Of a stretch of DNA of 64,000 nucleotides, positions 24,739 through 33,844 are shown in pieces. A program made the translations under genes and the position numbers. Position 1 is the stretch's first letter. Each line of letters starts with the position of its first letter. The notes under the pieces were generated by a model, which worked only from the letters and a program-made list of their open reading frames with translations, did not search any database and was not told the DNA's origin. Origin of the DNA: Salinisphaera hydrothermalis (lineage in GTDB: Bacteria; Pseudomonadota; Gammaproteobacteria; Nevskiales; Salinisphaeraceae); assembly GCF_040361195.1 (NCBI RefSeq), contig NZ_APNE01000015.1, one strand, 5' to 3'.

Positions 24739-25212
24739 GTGACCCCTGCCATCAAGATTCTCGAAGCCGCCGGCATTGCCCACGACGTCACCCGCTACGA
24801 CGCCAGTCAGGCCGAGGGCGACTACGGCATCGACGCATCCCATCAGCTCGGTCTGTCGCCGGACGAGGTGTTCAAGACGCTGGTCGCGGAAACCGACGCT
24901 CATGCCTTTGTGGTTGGCATCGTCCCGGTTTCCGGCCGGCTGGATCTGAAAAAGCTCGCCGCCGCCGTACGCGCGAAAAAGACATTCATGGCCGACCCGG
25001 CCGCAGTCGAGAAGATGACCGGCTATGTGCTGGGTGGCGTGAGCCCGCTCGGACAAAAGAAACGGCTGCCGACCGTGATCGATGCCTCGGCGCAGGCCCG
25101 GCCCCGAATCCACGTCAGCGGTGGCCGACGCGGTCTGGAGATCAGCCTCGCGCCCGGCGATCTGGCTGCTCTGACCGGGGCGCAATTCGCCGATATCGCG
25201 CACGCCCAGTAG
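24739..25212 (+). CDS. ybaK: Cys-tRNA(Pro)/Cys-tRNA(Cys) deacylase YbaK/EbsC
   Basis: 157 residues from a GTG start. The family marks are clear: VFKTLVAETDAHAFVVGIVPVSGRLDLKKLA with the catalytic Lys after VF, and TGYVLGGVSPLGQKKRLPTVID. It hydrolyses Cys mischarged on tRNA-Pro, a trans-editing factor for ProRS. A longer upstream frame crosses repeat copy C and is rejected. The stop is 21 nt from the convergent RND permease gene. Confidence 0.93.
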   Translation: MTPAIKILEAAGIAHDVTRYDASQAEGDYGIDASHQLGLSPDEVFKTLVAETDAHAFVVGIVPVSGRLDLKKLAAAVRAKKTFMADPAAVEKMTGYVLGGVSPLGQKKRLPTVIDASAQARPRIHVSGGRRGLEISLAPGDLAALTGAQFADIAHAQ

Positions 25213-25233
25213 CCGCCCGCTCGCTTCCGGCTG

Positions 25234-28200
25234 CTAGTCGGCATCGCGAGTCGTCTGATGCCGTGCCGCCAGCAGCATGTAGAACGCCGGCACCACGAAC
25301 AGCGTAAACAGCGTGCCGATCGCCAGGCCCGTGGATATCACCAGCCCCATGTTGAACCGGCCCGCCGCGCCGGCGCCCGATGCGATCACCAATGGAATCA
25401 CGCCCAGCACCATGGCTGCGGTGGTCATGAGAATCGGACGCAGGCGCACGCCAGCCGCCTGTTCGATGGCCTCCCGTTTGGATAGACCGGCGCGTTGCAG
25501 ATCGTTGGCGAACTGCACGATCAGAATGCCGTGCTTGCTGATCAGCCCCATCAGCGTCACCAGCCCGACTTCGGTATAGATATTGAGGCTGGTGAACAGA
25601 TTGACGAAGATCAGCGCGCCGAACAGGGCCAGCGGCACGGAGACCAGGATTACCACCGGGTCGCGCAGGCTGTTGAACTGGGCGGCGAGCACCAGGAACA
25701 CGATGATGGTGGCGAACAGCAGCGTATTGGTGAAACCCCCGGCTTCCTGTTCGAACTGACGCGACGCGCCCGAATAATCGATGTTGTAATTGCCGCCCGG
25801 CGCCGCTTCGTCGACCGCGTTGCGCAGAAAAGCCAGCGCCGCGCCCTGCGACATGCCGGACACGCCGGAAATAGTCGCCGAATTGAGCTGCTGGAAACGA
25901 TTGAGCGATTGCGGCACCACCTCCGACTTGAGGCTGGCCACGGTTGCCGCCGGTATCACGCTGCCGTCCGGCACGTGAATATAGTAGTCCAGCACCTGAT
26001 CGGGGTTCAGCCGATCGGCCTGCAGCACTTGCGGGATCACTTTGTAGGATCGGCCGGCGATCGAGAAGTAATTGACGTAGCCACCGCCGAGTGCCGCCGA
26101 CAATGCAGCGCCGACGTCTTCCTGGGTCAGGCCGAGCGCGGTGATCAGATCACGGTCGAATACGATCGTGGTTTGTGGCTTGTCTACCTTCAGATCCGAA
26201 TCGACGTAATAGAACTTGCCGCTGGCCTGGGCCTTGGCCTTGACCGCCTGGGCCACCTCGTAAAGATTCTGGAACGGTTCGGTGGTGGTGATCACCAGCT
26301 GGATCGGCAGCCCTGAAGTGCCGGGTAACGGCGGAAACTGGAAGGCCGCCACCCGCGCGCCGGCGATATCGTTCCATTTCTGCTGCAGTACGGCCTGCAG
26401 GACGTGGGCGCTGCGGCTACGCTGATCCCAGGGCTTGAACAGCACGCCGCCGATGCCCTGATTGATCGTGGGCGTGCCGGTGATCTGGAACATCTGCTCG
26501 TATTCGGGCAGGCCACGGGCCGCATCGAACATCTGCCGGGCATAGACTTCCATCTGTTGGGCCGTGGCGTTGGGCGGGCCCACGATCTGGCCGATCACCA
26601 CGCCCTGGTCCTCTTCCGGTGCCAGTTCGGAGCTTGCCGTTACGCCCAGCGCGATCGTGGCGAGGAACAACAGACCGCCCATCACCACAATCACGATCCA
26701 GGTGTGCAACGCGCCGTGCAACGCCCGTTGATAACGCTCGCGCACCCGTTCGAACTGGCGATCGATGAAGGCCACCAGGCGGCCGCTGTTCGCGTCGGCC
26801 CGAAAGAAGCGCGAGCACATCATCGGCGATAGGGTCAGCGCAATCACCGCCGACACGGTCACCGCGCCGGCCAGGGTGAAGGCGAACTCGGTGAACAACG
26901 CGCCGGTGAGGCCTTTCTGGAAGCCGATCGGGGTATAGACAGCGATCAGCACGACGGTCATCGCCAGAATCGGGCCGCCCAGCTCGCGCGCGGCCAGCAG
27001 TGCGGCCTGGCGCGGTGTCTTGCCTTCGTCCTTCATGTGGCGGTCGACGTTCTCGACCACGATGATGGCATCGTCCACGACCAGCCCGATGGCCAGCACC
27101 AGCGCCAGCAGCGTGAGCAGATTGATCGAGTAGCCCAGCGCCAGCATTACGAAGAACGTGCCGATCATCGACAGCGGCATGGCCACCAGCGGAATGATCA
27201 CCGCGCGCAGGCTGCCGAGGAACAAGAAGATCACCGCCGTGACGATCAGTAGCGCTTCGACCAGGGTCTTGAGCACTTCTTGGATCGAGGTGTTCACGAA
27301 GGCGGTCGCGTCGTACACGATCGCGCCGGTGATGCCGTTGGGTAACTGACGCTGCAGACCGGGAAAGGCGTCCCGTACCCGTTTGGCAACGTCCAGAATA
27401 TTGGCGTCCGGGGCGACCTTGATGCCGATGAACACCGAACTCTTGCCGCTGAAGGCCACGTTGACGTCGTAGTTTTCCGAGCCCAGCGTGACGTTGGCCA
27501 CATCCTGCAACCGCACGATGGCGCCGTCTTTCTGCTTGATCGCGAGCTGGCGGAACTCGTCGACCGTATGCAGATTGCTGTCGGTGGTCAGATCCACCGT
27601 CACCGCCTGGCCCTTGGTCGAGCCGACCGCCGCCAGATAGTTGTTGGCCGCCAGCGCCGAATACACGTCGCTGGCTGTGATGCCGTGCGCCGCCATCCGC
27701 GTCGGGTCCAGCCAGGCACGCAGCGCAAACTGGCGCGCGCCGAGGATCTCGGCGGTCTGGACGCCAGCCACGGAATCCAGCTTGGGCTTGACCACGCGCG
27801 CCAGATAGTCGGTGATGTTGTTGGTGGGCAATGCGTCGCTGTAGAAGCCCATGTACATCGCGTCGATGGTTTCGCCGGTCTGGACCGTCAGCACCGGCTG
27901 CTGCGCTTCCGGCGGCAGCTTGTTGAGGACCGAATTGACCTGGGTGTTGATCTCGTTGAGCGCCCGGTTGGCGTCGTAGTTCAACCGTAGGGTGGCGGTA
28001 ATGGTGGACACGCCCGATACGCTGCTCGACGACAGATAGTCGATGCCCTGGGCCTGGGCGATCGCCTGCTCCAAGGGCTGGGTCACGAAGCCGGCCATGG
28101 TTTCGGCATCGGCGCCGTAATAGGCGGTCGTCACCGTGACCGTGGCGTTTTCGGTTTCCGGGTACTGGCGCACGGTCAGGCTGGTGACCGCGCGCAAGCC

Positions 28201-28272
28201 CAGAACGAGAATCAGCGTGCTGATCACGATCGCCAGCACCGGCCGGTTGACGAACAGATCGGTGAACTTCAT
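25234..28272 (-). CDS. RND-family multidrug efflux permease (AcrB/MexF type)
   Basis: 1012 residues, a typical HAE1 inner-membrane pump subunit. It begins MKFTDLFVNRPVLAIV, has twelve membrane helices in two halves with large periplasmic loops, and carries the TM4 proton-relay pair in GLVVDDAIIVVENVDRHM (Asp-Asp). GSLRAVIIPLVAMPLSMIGTFF and the second-half repeats are also present. It works as a trimer with a periplasmic adaptor and an outer-membrane channel. The adaptor gene lies 121 nt upstream in the same direction; no outer-membrane factor or dedicated regulator is in the window. Confidence 0.95.
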   Translation of the reverse strand: MKFTDLFVNRPVLAIVISTLILVLGLRAVTSLTVRQYPETENATVTVTTAYYGADAETMAGFVTQPLEQAIAQAQGIDYLSSSSVSGVSTITATLRLNYDANRALNEINTQVNSVLNKLPPEAQQPVLTVQTGETIDAMYMGFYSDALPTNNITDYLARVVKPKLDSVAGVQTAEILGARQFALRAWLDPTRMAAHGITASDVYSALAANNYLAAVGSTKGQAVTVDLTTDSNLHTVDEFRQLAIKQKDGAIVRLQDVANVTLGSENYDVNVAFSGKSSVFIGIKVAPDANILDVAKRVRDAFPGLQRQLPNGITGAIVYDATAFVNTSIQEVLKTLVEALLIVTAVIFLFLGSLRAVIIPLVAMPLSMIGTFFVMLALGYSINLLTLLALVLAIGLVVDDAIIVVENVDRHMKDEGKTPRQAALLAARELGGPILAMTVVLIAVYTPIGFQKGLTGALFTEFAFTLAGAVTVSAVIALTLSPMMCSRFFRADANSGRLVAFIDRQFERVRERYQRALHGALHTWIVIVVMGGLLFLATIALGVTASSELAPEEDQGVVIGQIVGPPNATAQQMEVYARQMFDAARGLPEYEQMFQITGTPTINQGIGGVLFKPWDQRSRSAHVLQAVLQQKWNDIAGARVAAFQFPPLPGTSGLPIQLVITTTEPFQNLYEVAQAVKAKAQASGKFYYVDSDLKVDKPQTTIVFDRDLITALGLTQEDVGAALSAALGGGYVNYFSIAGRSYKVIPQVLQADRLNPDQVLDYYIHVPDGSVIPAATVASLKSEVVPQSLNRFQQLNSATISGVSGMSQGAALAFLRNAVDEAAPGGNYNIDYSGASRQFEQEAGGFTNTLLFATIIVFLVLAAQFNSLRDPVVILVSVPLALFGALIFVNLFTSLNIYTEVGLVTLMGLISKHGILIVQFANDLQRAGLSKREAIEQAAGVRLRPILMTTAAMVLGVIPLVIASGAGAAGRFNMGLVISTGLAIGTLFTLFVVPAFYMLLAARHQTTRDAD

Positions 28273-28393
28273 GGCGCGGGCCGCCAGTCGGCCTCATCGC
28301 GTACTGGCACCGGGCAGTCGCAGCACGCCCGCTGGCGCCCAGCCGGCCACGCCCCGGCTTCTACCCCGACACGCGCAGGAGCACTCGCCATGG

Positions 28394-29554
28394 CTAGTGT
28401 TCCTGCGGCACCGGATGCGCCGCATCCGCCGGCTGCACGCTGTTATCCACTCGTATCGACGCACCGTTCTGCAGCTTGATCTGGCCGCTGGTGACCACGG
28501 TCGTACCGGCCTCCAGACCTTTGACGATGGCGACCTGGTCGCCGCGGGTCGCACCGGTGGTCACCAGCGTCTGCTGCACGGTTGGCGGTAACGCCCGTCC
28601 CTGCGCGTCCTTGCCCTTGGACGGCTGCACCACGAACACGATGTCGCCATACGGGTTGTAGACGATGGCGGCCTGCGGCAGCGTGAGATAACGCTGCGAG
28701 CTGCCGGCGTCGACGCTGATCCGCGCGAACATGCCCGGCAGAAGCGCGCCGTCGGCGTTGGTCACGGTGGCCTCGACTTGCACGTTGCGCGTGTCGGTAT
28801 CCACTTTCGGGTTGATGGCCGTGACCCGGCCGTCGAATCGCCGGTTCGGGTAAGCATCCACCGCCAGATGCACCGGCGCACCGATCCGCAGTTTGCCCAG
28901 TTCGCGCTGTGGAATCGTGAAATCGGCATACAGCGAGTCGATCTGCTGCAGCGTCACGATCGTGGTGCCAGCGTTGAGATAGTCGCCGGGGCTGGCCGTG
29001 ATGATGCCGGCGCGCCCGGCAAACGGCGCCCGCAGCTGTTTCTTGGCCACGAGTGCCTGCTGTTCGGTCACCGCGGCCTGCCGCGACTTCAGATCGGCGG
29101 CCGCGCTGTCGTAATCGGCCCTGCTGATGGCATTGGCGGCCCGCTGCTGATCGGCGCGTCGGAAATTCAGCTGCGACAGCCGGGCTGCGGCCTCAAGCTG
29201 TGCCAACTGGGCGCGATCGTCGGCATCGCGCAGTTGCAACAAGAGCTGGCCTTTATCGACGTACTGTCCAGAGCGGAGATCGACCTGACTGACCAGCCCC
29301 GGCACGTCCAGCGCCAGATCGGCACCGCGCACCGCACGCAGGCTACCGACCGAGTCCAGCGCCGGCTGCCAGGCCTGATAGTGGGCTACCGTGGTACTGA
29401 CCGTGGCCGGCGTCGGCTTGGGCAGGCTGGCGATGGTCCGCATGACCATCAGTACCTTCGCGCCAACGATCAGAGCCACGAGCAACAATACGCCCACGAC
29501 CATCACGATCATGCGTCGGCCGATCCGAGGCCCATGCGTGGCTTTATCCGACAT
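28394..29554 (-). CDS. RND efflux periplasmic adaptor (HlyD/AcrA family)
   Basis: 386 residues. A membrane anchor (about 15-37) replaces the usual lipid anchor. Next come a lipoyl half (ALDVPGLVSQVDLRSGQYVDKGQLLLQL), an alpha hairpin (about 105-165), the second lipoyl half (LRAPFAGRAGIITASPGDYLNAG), a beta barrel (IPQRELGKLRIGAPVHLAVDAYP) and a membrane-proximal domain. It links the RND permease downstream to an outer-membrane channel that must be encoded elsewhere. About 640 nt with no recognisable gene lie upstream. Confidence 0.93.
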   Translation of the reverse strand: MSDKATHGPRIGRRMIVMVVGVLLLVALIVGAKVLMVMRTIASLPKPTPATVSTTVAHYQAWQPALDSVGSLRAVRGADLALDVPGLVSQVDLRSGQYVDKGQLLLQLRDADDRAQLAQLEAAARLSQLNFRRADQQRAANAISRADYDSAAADLKSRQAAVTEQQALVAKKQLRAPFAGRAGIITASPGDYLNAGTTIVTLQQIDSLYADFTIPQRELGKLRIGAPVHLAVDAYPNRRFDGRVTAINPKVDTDTRNVQVEATVTNADGALLPGMFARISVDAGSSQRYLTLPQAAIVYNPYGDIVFVVQPSKGKDAQGRALPPTVQQTLVTTGATRGDQVAIVKGLEAGTTVVTSGQIKLQNGASIRVDNSVQPADAAHPVPQEH

Positions 29555-30195
29555 AGGCCGGACACCGCGTAGAGCCGATACCCAAACAAGGCGTTTGCAT
29601 CGGCCAGACCGCGATTAATCGCGCCCCGAAGATGGTGGCAGGGCGACCCGGACGGCCCCGGCCAACAGCCAGAACCAACGGACGAGCACGCCCATGCGGA
29701 ACCGATGCGGACGATCGCAACCGAAGCCGGGGGCCGTAAAGGTGACAAAGCGCCAGAGGACCATCAGATCGCACTCCAGTCCGCGCTTTGCGTGGCCGCC
29801 AGCGCAAGGCCGAAAGACAGACGTTGACCCAGCCGAGCGGACTATTGAATGTCGCTCCCCGCCTGAAACTAAAGCATGCCGTCAACGCCCCGGCAATAGC
29901 CCGGGCGCGATCATCAATCGACCCGCTGGATCGCCGCCATGCCGTCAGCCGCAGGCACCCGACGATTCAAATCCTTACGCTTTTCCCCGCCCAGCTCAGC
30001 GGCGTCTCGATCCCTCATCGAACGCGGCTGGCCGCGCTCCGCGGCATCGAAACGGACAGCGCTACGGCCCACCTGCGCGAATCCGCGCAGAATGGTTGCT
30101 CGCGATGGATTGGAAATCCGGACCGTGGCGCAGGTGGCACCGGCGCGCCCGCGAGCCCCGGCATCGCGGGCTGCGCGGGGCGCTCGGGACACGCG
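29555..30195. other. Gene-free stretch between the RND adaptor and serC
   Basis: 641 nt with only short, overlapping, arginine-rich open frames and no family I recognise. It should hold the efflux operon promoter near its left end. Near its right end it holds a GC-rich inverted repeat (CCCGCGAGCCC at 30148-30158 against GGGCTGCGCGGG at 30168-30179), just past the serC stop, which may act as a terminator without a T tract. No remnant of an outer-membrane factor or regulator is visible. Confidence 0.5.
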
Positions 30196-31326
30196 CTAGC
30201 CGCGAGCCGACATCGAACGCACCGGGCGACGCTGCGCGCCCCGGAACTGGTCCATGAAGTCCGCCAGCTGTTCGACCGCGTCCAGCGTGACCGCGTTGTA
30301 GATCGACGCCCGTAGGCCACCGATGGCCCGGTGCCCCTTGAGACCGGACAGTCCGGCGGCCTCGGCGTCCGCCAGAAAACGTTGTTCGAGCGCCTCGTCC
30401 GGCAGGTTGAACGCCACGTTCATCAACGAGCGATCGCGCTCCGCGGCATGGCCCCGATAAAAACCGTCGCTTGCGTCCAGCACGCCATAAAGCCGCTCGG
30501 CCTTCTGTCGATTGATGGCATCCATGGCGGCCAGGCCGCCAACGTCGTGCATCAGCCAGCGGGTCACCAGCAACACGACATAGATGGAGAACACCGGCGG
30601 CGTATTGAGGATGGAATGGGCGCGCGCCTGGCTGCGATAGTCCAGAAAATCCGGCAGGTCCTCGGGCGCGTTTTCCAGCAGGTCGTCGCGCACCACGACC
30701 ACGGTCACGCCGGCCGGTCCGATGTTTTTCTGGGCATGGGCATAAATCAGCCCGAATCGCTGTGCATCGACGGGTCGTGAGAGGAAATCCGACGACATGT
30801 CGCAGATACGCAGCACATTGTCGTGGCCCAGCACCCGGTGGAACTGTAGCCCTTCCACGGTCTCGTTCGAGACGTAATGCAGATACGGCGCGCGCTCGTT
30901 CAACGCGAGCGTGTCATCGCTCGGCAAATGACTAAAACCGTCGCTCTCCCCGCTCCAGGCGACCCGAATCGGGCCTTCGCGACGCGCCGCGGGCAGCACC
31001 TTGCCGCTCCAGTAGCCGGTATGCAGATAATCGGCCGGCTCGCCGTCCGGCGGCAGCAAACTCATCGGCACCATGCTGAACTGCTGGGTCGCGCCACCCT
31101 GCAGGAACAGGACGTGATAATCGCGCCCCACCCCGAGCAGGCTTCGGATGTTGTCCTCGAGCTCGGCCACCACGGCAGCGAACCAGTCGGAGCGATGACT
31201 GATACCGAGTACTGATAGCCCGACCTCCGGCACCTCGACGATAGCTTGCTGCACTTCGCGCAGCACGTTTTCCGGCAACGCGCCGGGCCCGCCGGAGAAA
31301 TTCAGTGCATTCCGCGGATTCATCAT
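30196..31326 (-). CDS. serC: Phosphoserine aminotransferase SerC
   Basis: 376 residues, a PLP-dependent class-V aminotransferase that makes phosphoserine from 3-phosphohydroxypyruvate (and acts in PLP synthesis). Family marks: LNFSGGPGALP at the N-terminus, GISHRS, FLQGGATQQF, and the Schiff-base Lys in YAHAQKNIGPAG. It ends with an unusual ~14-residue basic tail (RGAQRRPVRSMSARG). The first of two adjacent ATGs (31326) overlaps the stop of the upstream ATP-grasp gene by 4 nt, so the two are translationally coupled. Confidence 0.95.
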   Translation of the reverse strand: MMNPRNALNFSGGPGALPENVLREVQQAIVEVPEVGLSVLGISHRSDWFAAVVAELEDNIRSLLGVGRDYHVLFLQGGATQQFSMVPMSLLPPDGEPADYLHTGYWSGKVLPAARREGPIRVAWSGESDGFSHLPSDDTLALNERAPYLHYVSNETVEGLQFHRVLGHDNVLRICDMSSDFLSRPVDAQRFGLIYAHAQKNIGPAGVTVVVVRDDLLENAPEDLPDFLDYRSQARAHSILNTPPVFSIYVVLLVTRWLMHDVGGLAAMDAINRQKAERLYGVLDASDGFYRGHAAERDRSLMNVAFNLPDEALEQRFLADAEAAGLSGLKGHRAIGGLRASIYNAVTLDAVEQLADFMDQFRGAQRRPVRSMSARG

Positions 31327-32567
31327 GCCGATTCACTCGCTATAGCCGCCTGGTCTTCCTGTACGCGCTGTTCCAGAAGTTCGCGGAACGTCGTTTGCAC
31401 CTTGGCCATATGCTCTTGTTTGTGCGGGAACAGTTCGGCCGAATCCATGGCATGCACGACCATGGCATTGCCGATCTCGAAGACCAGCAATTCGCCGTCG
31501 GCCGTCTGGGCACAGTCGATGCAGACATAATCGAGCCCGGCACGCTCGTCGATGGCCTTGAGCGCGGTGTGATGCTGATCCGCGAACGTATCGAACGAGG
31601 CCATCCAGGCCGCCTCGCCGGCACGCTTGTCGGCGTCTTCGTACATGCCGGCGTTGAGGTAGTGGATCATCCAGTCGCTGGAAATCCCCATATGGCTGGC
31701 AAACGGTTCGCCATCGACCAGCACGACGCGATACTTGCGATACAGCCCGTCGGCATCGCGATAATCGATGAACGGGGAAATCAGGAAGTCCGAGTGCTCG
31801 CTGTCGTCGAGATAAGCGGCCAGCGCCTCGCGATCGGCCAGGCGGGCGAGCCCATGCCCACCATGGGAATCGCGCGGGCGCAGAATGACCGGAAACTCGA
31901 TGCCCGGGTCGATCGCGGCAAGGTCGGTTTCGCCGGCCGCTATGGTGGCCAGCGTATCCGCCGTTACGGGCCGGGTCGGCGGCATGTTCAGCCCCCGCAC
32001 GCCCTGGAGCAGCTGGCTGGCGCGCTCGCGTTCGGTATTGAGAATGGCCTCGGGCGTATTGAGCACGGGCCGCGGCCAATCCGCGACCACGGGCTGCATG
32101 GCTTCGAGACTCGCCCGGTTGGCATCGGAATCGCTCATCGCCACGATCGCCAGATCGTGTTCCGGCAACGGCGTTTCTTCCGAGGCGTCGGTCGGCATGA
32201 CGAAGTAGTACTCGAGATCAACATCGCTATCCTCGAGCAGGCAATCCAGCGGCATATTGGCGGCGAGATCGCCCGGCGCCGTCAGCAACAGCACGCGCAG
32301 CGCGGCCGGCTGGCGCGCCGCGGGCCACCGATAGTGGCGCTGCATCGCCAGGGCCTGGGCCTGAATGGTCAGGCCGAGGTCGCGCTGACCGAGACACAGC
32401 ATCAGCGTGGCCAGGTTCATCCACAGCACGGCGTTGTCCGGCTCGGCCTGGGCCCGTTCGATCCAGGGCTCGGCAAGCGACTGCAGGTCCTCGCCTTGAA
32501 TACTGCGGCGCAAGAAAGGCGCCAGGCCCAGAAACTGGGTGGAAACCGTGTCGGACAGCGAAGACAT
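31323..32567 (-). CDS. ATP-grasp (RimK-like) ligase with TPR-like N-terminus, coupled to serC
   Basis: 414 residues. The N-terminal part (about 1-70) is helical with a TPR-like ALWMNLATLMLCLGQRDLGLTIQAQALAM (broken here into two helices). The middle is a pre-ATP-grasp domain (LRVLLLTAPGDLAANMPLDCLL). The C-terminal ATP-grasp fold shows FPVILRPRDSHGGHGLARL (nucleotide-binding Lys position replaced by Arg, glycine loop kept), FIDYRDADGLYRKYRVVLVDGEPF, and the metal site GELLVFEIGNAMVVH. The expected product is an amide or peptide bond; substrates are unknown. Coupling to serC hints at serine or a serine-derived acceptor. The longer frame upstream of 32567 looks non-coding. Confidence 0.75.
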   Translation of the reverse strand: MSSLSDTVSTQFLGLAPFLRRSIQGEDLQSLAEPWIERAQAEPDNAVLWMNLATLMLCLGQRDLGLTIQAQALAMQRHYRWPAARQPAALRVLLLTAPGDLAANMPLDCLLEDSDVDLEYYFVMPTDASEETPLPEHDLAIVAMSDSDANRASLEAMQPVVADWPRPVLNTPEAILNTERERASQLLQGVRGLNMPPTRPVTADTLATIAAGETDLAAIDPGIEFPVILRPRDSHGGHGLARLADREALAAYLDDSEHSDFLISPFIDYRDADGLYRKYRVVLVDGEPFASHMGISSDWMIHYLNAGMYEDADKRAGEAAWMASFDTFADQHHTALKAIDERAGLDYVCIDCAQTADGELLVFEIGNAMVVHAMDSAELFPHKQEHMAKVQTTFRELLEQRVQEDQAAIASESA

Positions 32568-32950
32568 CGAGCAGCGAACCTCGGCGGAGTCGGGAAATCG
32601 AAAGCCCGACACGACACCGGAACGGGCGCCACACGAGCCGCGGGGACGCGGCATCGCGGCACCGTGTCCTTGCTGATTCGTCATGATACGGTCGCGCCGG
32701 CCGGGCGAAGCGCGGAATAGGCTGCATAAATGCCGTCTCCTGACGGCATGAGCGCGGGGAGCCACGACACATGACTGAAAACTGGCGGACGGCACGGAAA
32801 CCCTGACCGCTCGCAACGAGCCCGGCGCCGCCAGCGTTGCGTCGGCCACCGCGGCCGGCGAGTCGGGCGCTCTGGCGCATTCCTGGCGCCTACGCAGTCA
32901 GAACGCCTTGCCCCGTCGGCACGCGGGTGTATAAAGCCGCGGCGGTACTT
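32568..32950. other. Gene-free leader region between the LigD polymerase gene and the ATP-grasp/serC operon
   Basis: 383 nt with no convincing gene; it must contain the promoter of the ATP-grasp/serC operon. The main structure is a perfect 8-bp hairpin with a 4-nt loop (ATGCCGTC at 32730-32737, GACGGCAT at 32742-32749), which could be an operator or a terminator for the LigD operon read-through from either side. No T tract follows it. Confidence 0.5.
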
Positions 32951-33844
32951 CTACGCCCAGGCCTTCAGGCGCTCCAGCGCCCGACTTGCGCTCTGGCCGC
33001 GGCGAGCGATGTCCGCCCACGGGCAATCGCGCTGAGCCAAGCGCCGGAAGATGTTGCCGACGTGGTAACGGCGCGGGCCGATATCCCGGTCCGAGAGCTC
33101 GTCCCAATCCAGCGGCGTGGCGATCGGCGCCCCGGGTTTCGGCCGCACCGAATAGGGCGCGACCGCGGTCTGGTTCACGGCATTGCGACGCGTATCGAGA
33201 TAAAGCCGGCCACCTCGCTTGTTCTTGGCGTGGGCGGTGGTGAATTCATCCGGATGCGCATCGGCAACGCGTTCGGCGATCGCCTGGGCAAATTCGCGCA
33301 CGGTATCGAAATCGGCACTGCGATCGAGCGGCACCGTCACGTGCAGACCCGAGGAGCCGGACGTCATCACGAACGAGGTGAGATCGACCGCTTCCAGCGC
33401 GTCGCGTACCGCCCGCGCCGCGGCGACCACCGGCGCGAAGTCGTCGACGTCGCCGCCGTGATCGGGCGGATCGAGATCGAAAATCAAACGATCCGGATGC
33501 TCGGGCCGATCGTAGCGGCTGAGCGTGACATGAAAAGCAATCGCCCCCTGGCCGACCAGATAAACCAGCGCGTCCGCCGAGTTGACGAGCGGCTGCACCA
33601 GTTCGCCGTCTTCCTTGGCGACGGTGACACGGTCCAGCCAGTCCGGGTAATGGTCCTGCACGGCTTTCTGGATGAAATGGACGCCGTCGATACCGTCCGG
33701 ATAGCGGTTGAGCGTCACCGGACGATCTTTGGCATGCGGCAACATCATCGGGGCGATTCGGCGATAGTAATCCGCCAGATCGCCCTTGGTGAGCCCGCTG
33801 TCGGGGAAAAAGACCTTGTCGATGTTGTCGAGTTCTACCGTCAC
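32951..33844 (-). CDS. ligD: LigD polymerase/primase domain as a separate protein
   Basis: 297 residues of the AEP-type LigD polymerase domain (PolDom), which adds nucleotides, often ribonucleotides, at broken DNA ends during NHEJ. Seen: ELDNIDKVFFPDSGLTKGDLADYY, DRPVTLNRYPDGIDG, and the metal-binding IFDLDPPDH (Asp123, Asp125). SGLHVTVPL follows, then NQTAVAPYSVRPKPGAPIATPLDWDEL. It starts with GTG at 33844, overlapping the ligase stop by 4 nt. It is the last gene of a PE-ligase-polymerase operon that in pseudomonads is a single fused LigD. Confidence 0.92.
   Translation of the reverse strand: MTVELDNIDKVFFPDSGLTKGDLADYYRRIAPMMLPHAKDRPVTLNRYPDGIDGVHFIQKAVQDHYPDWLDRVTVAKEDGELVQPLVNSADALVYLVGQGAIAFHVTLSRYDRPEHPDRLIFDLDPPDHGGDVDDFAPVVAAARAVRDALEAVDLTSFVMTSGSSGLHVTVPLDRSADFDTVREFAQAIAERVADAHPDEFTTAHAKNKRGGRLYLDTRRNAVNQTAVAPYSVRPKPGAPIATPLDWDELSDRDIGPRRYHVGNIFRRLAQRDCPWADIARRGQSASRALERLKAWA

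Noticed and set aside
26417..28297. A 626-residue minus-strand frame overlapping the RND permease
   Set aside because: It is a +1 frame read of the permease, Arg-rich, without motifs.
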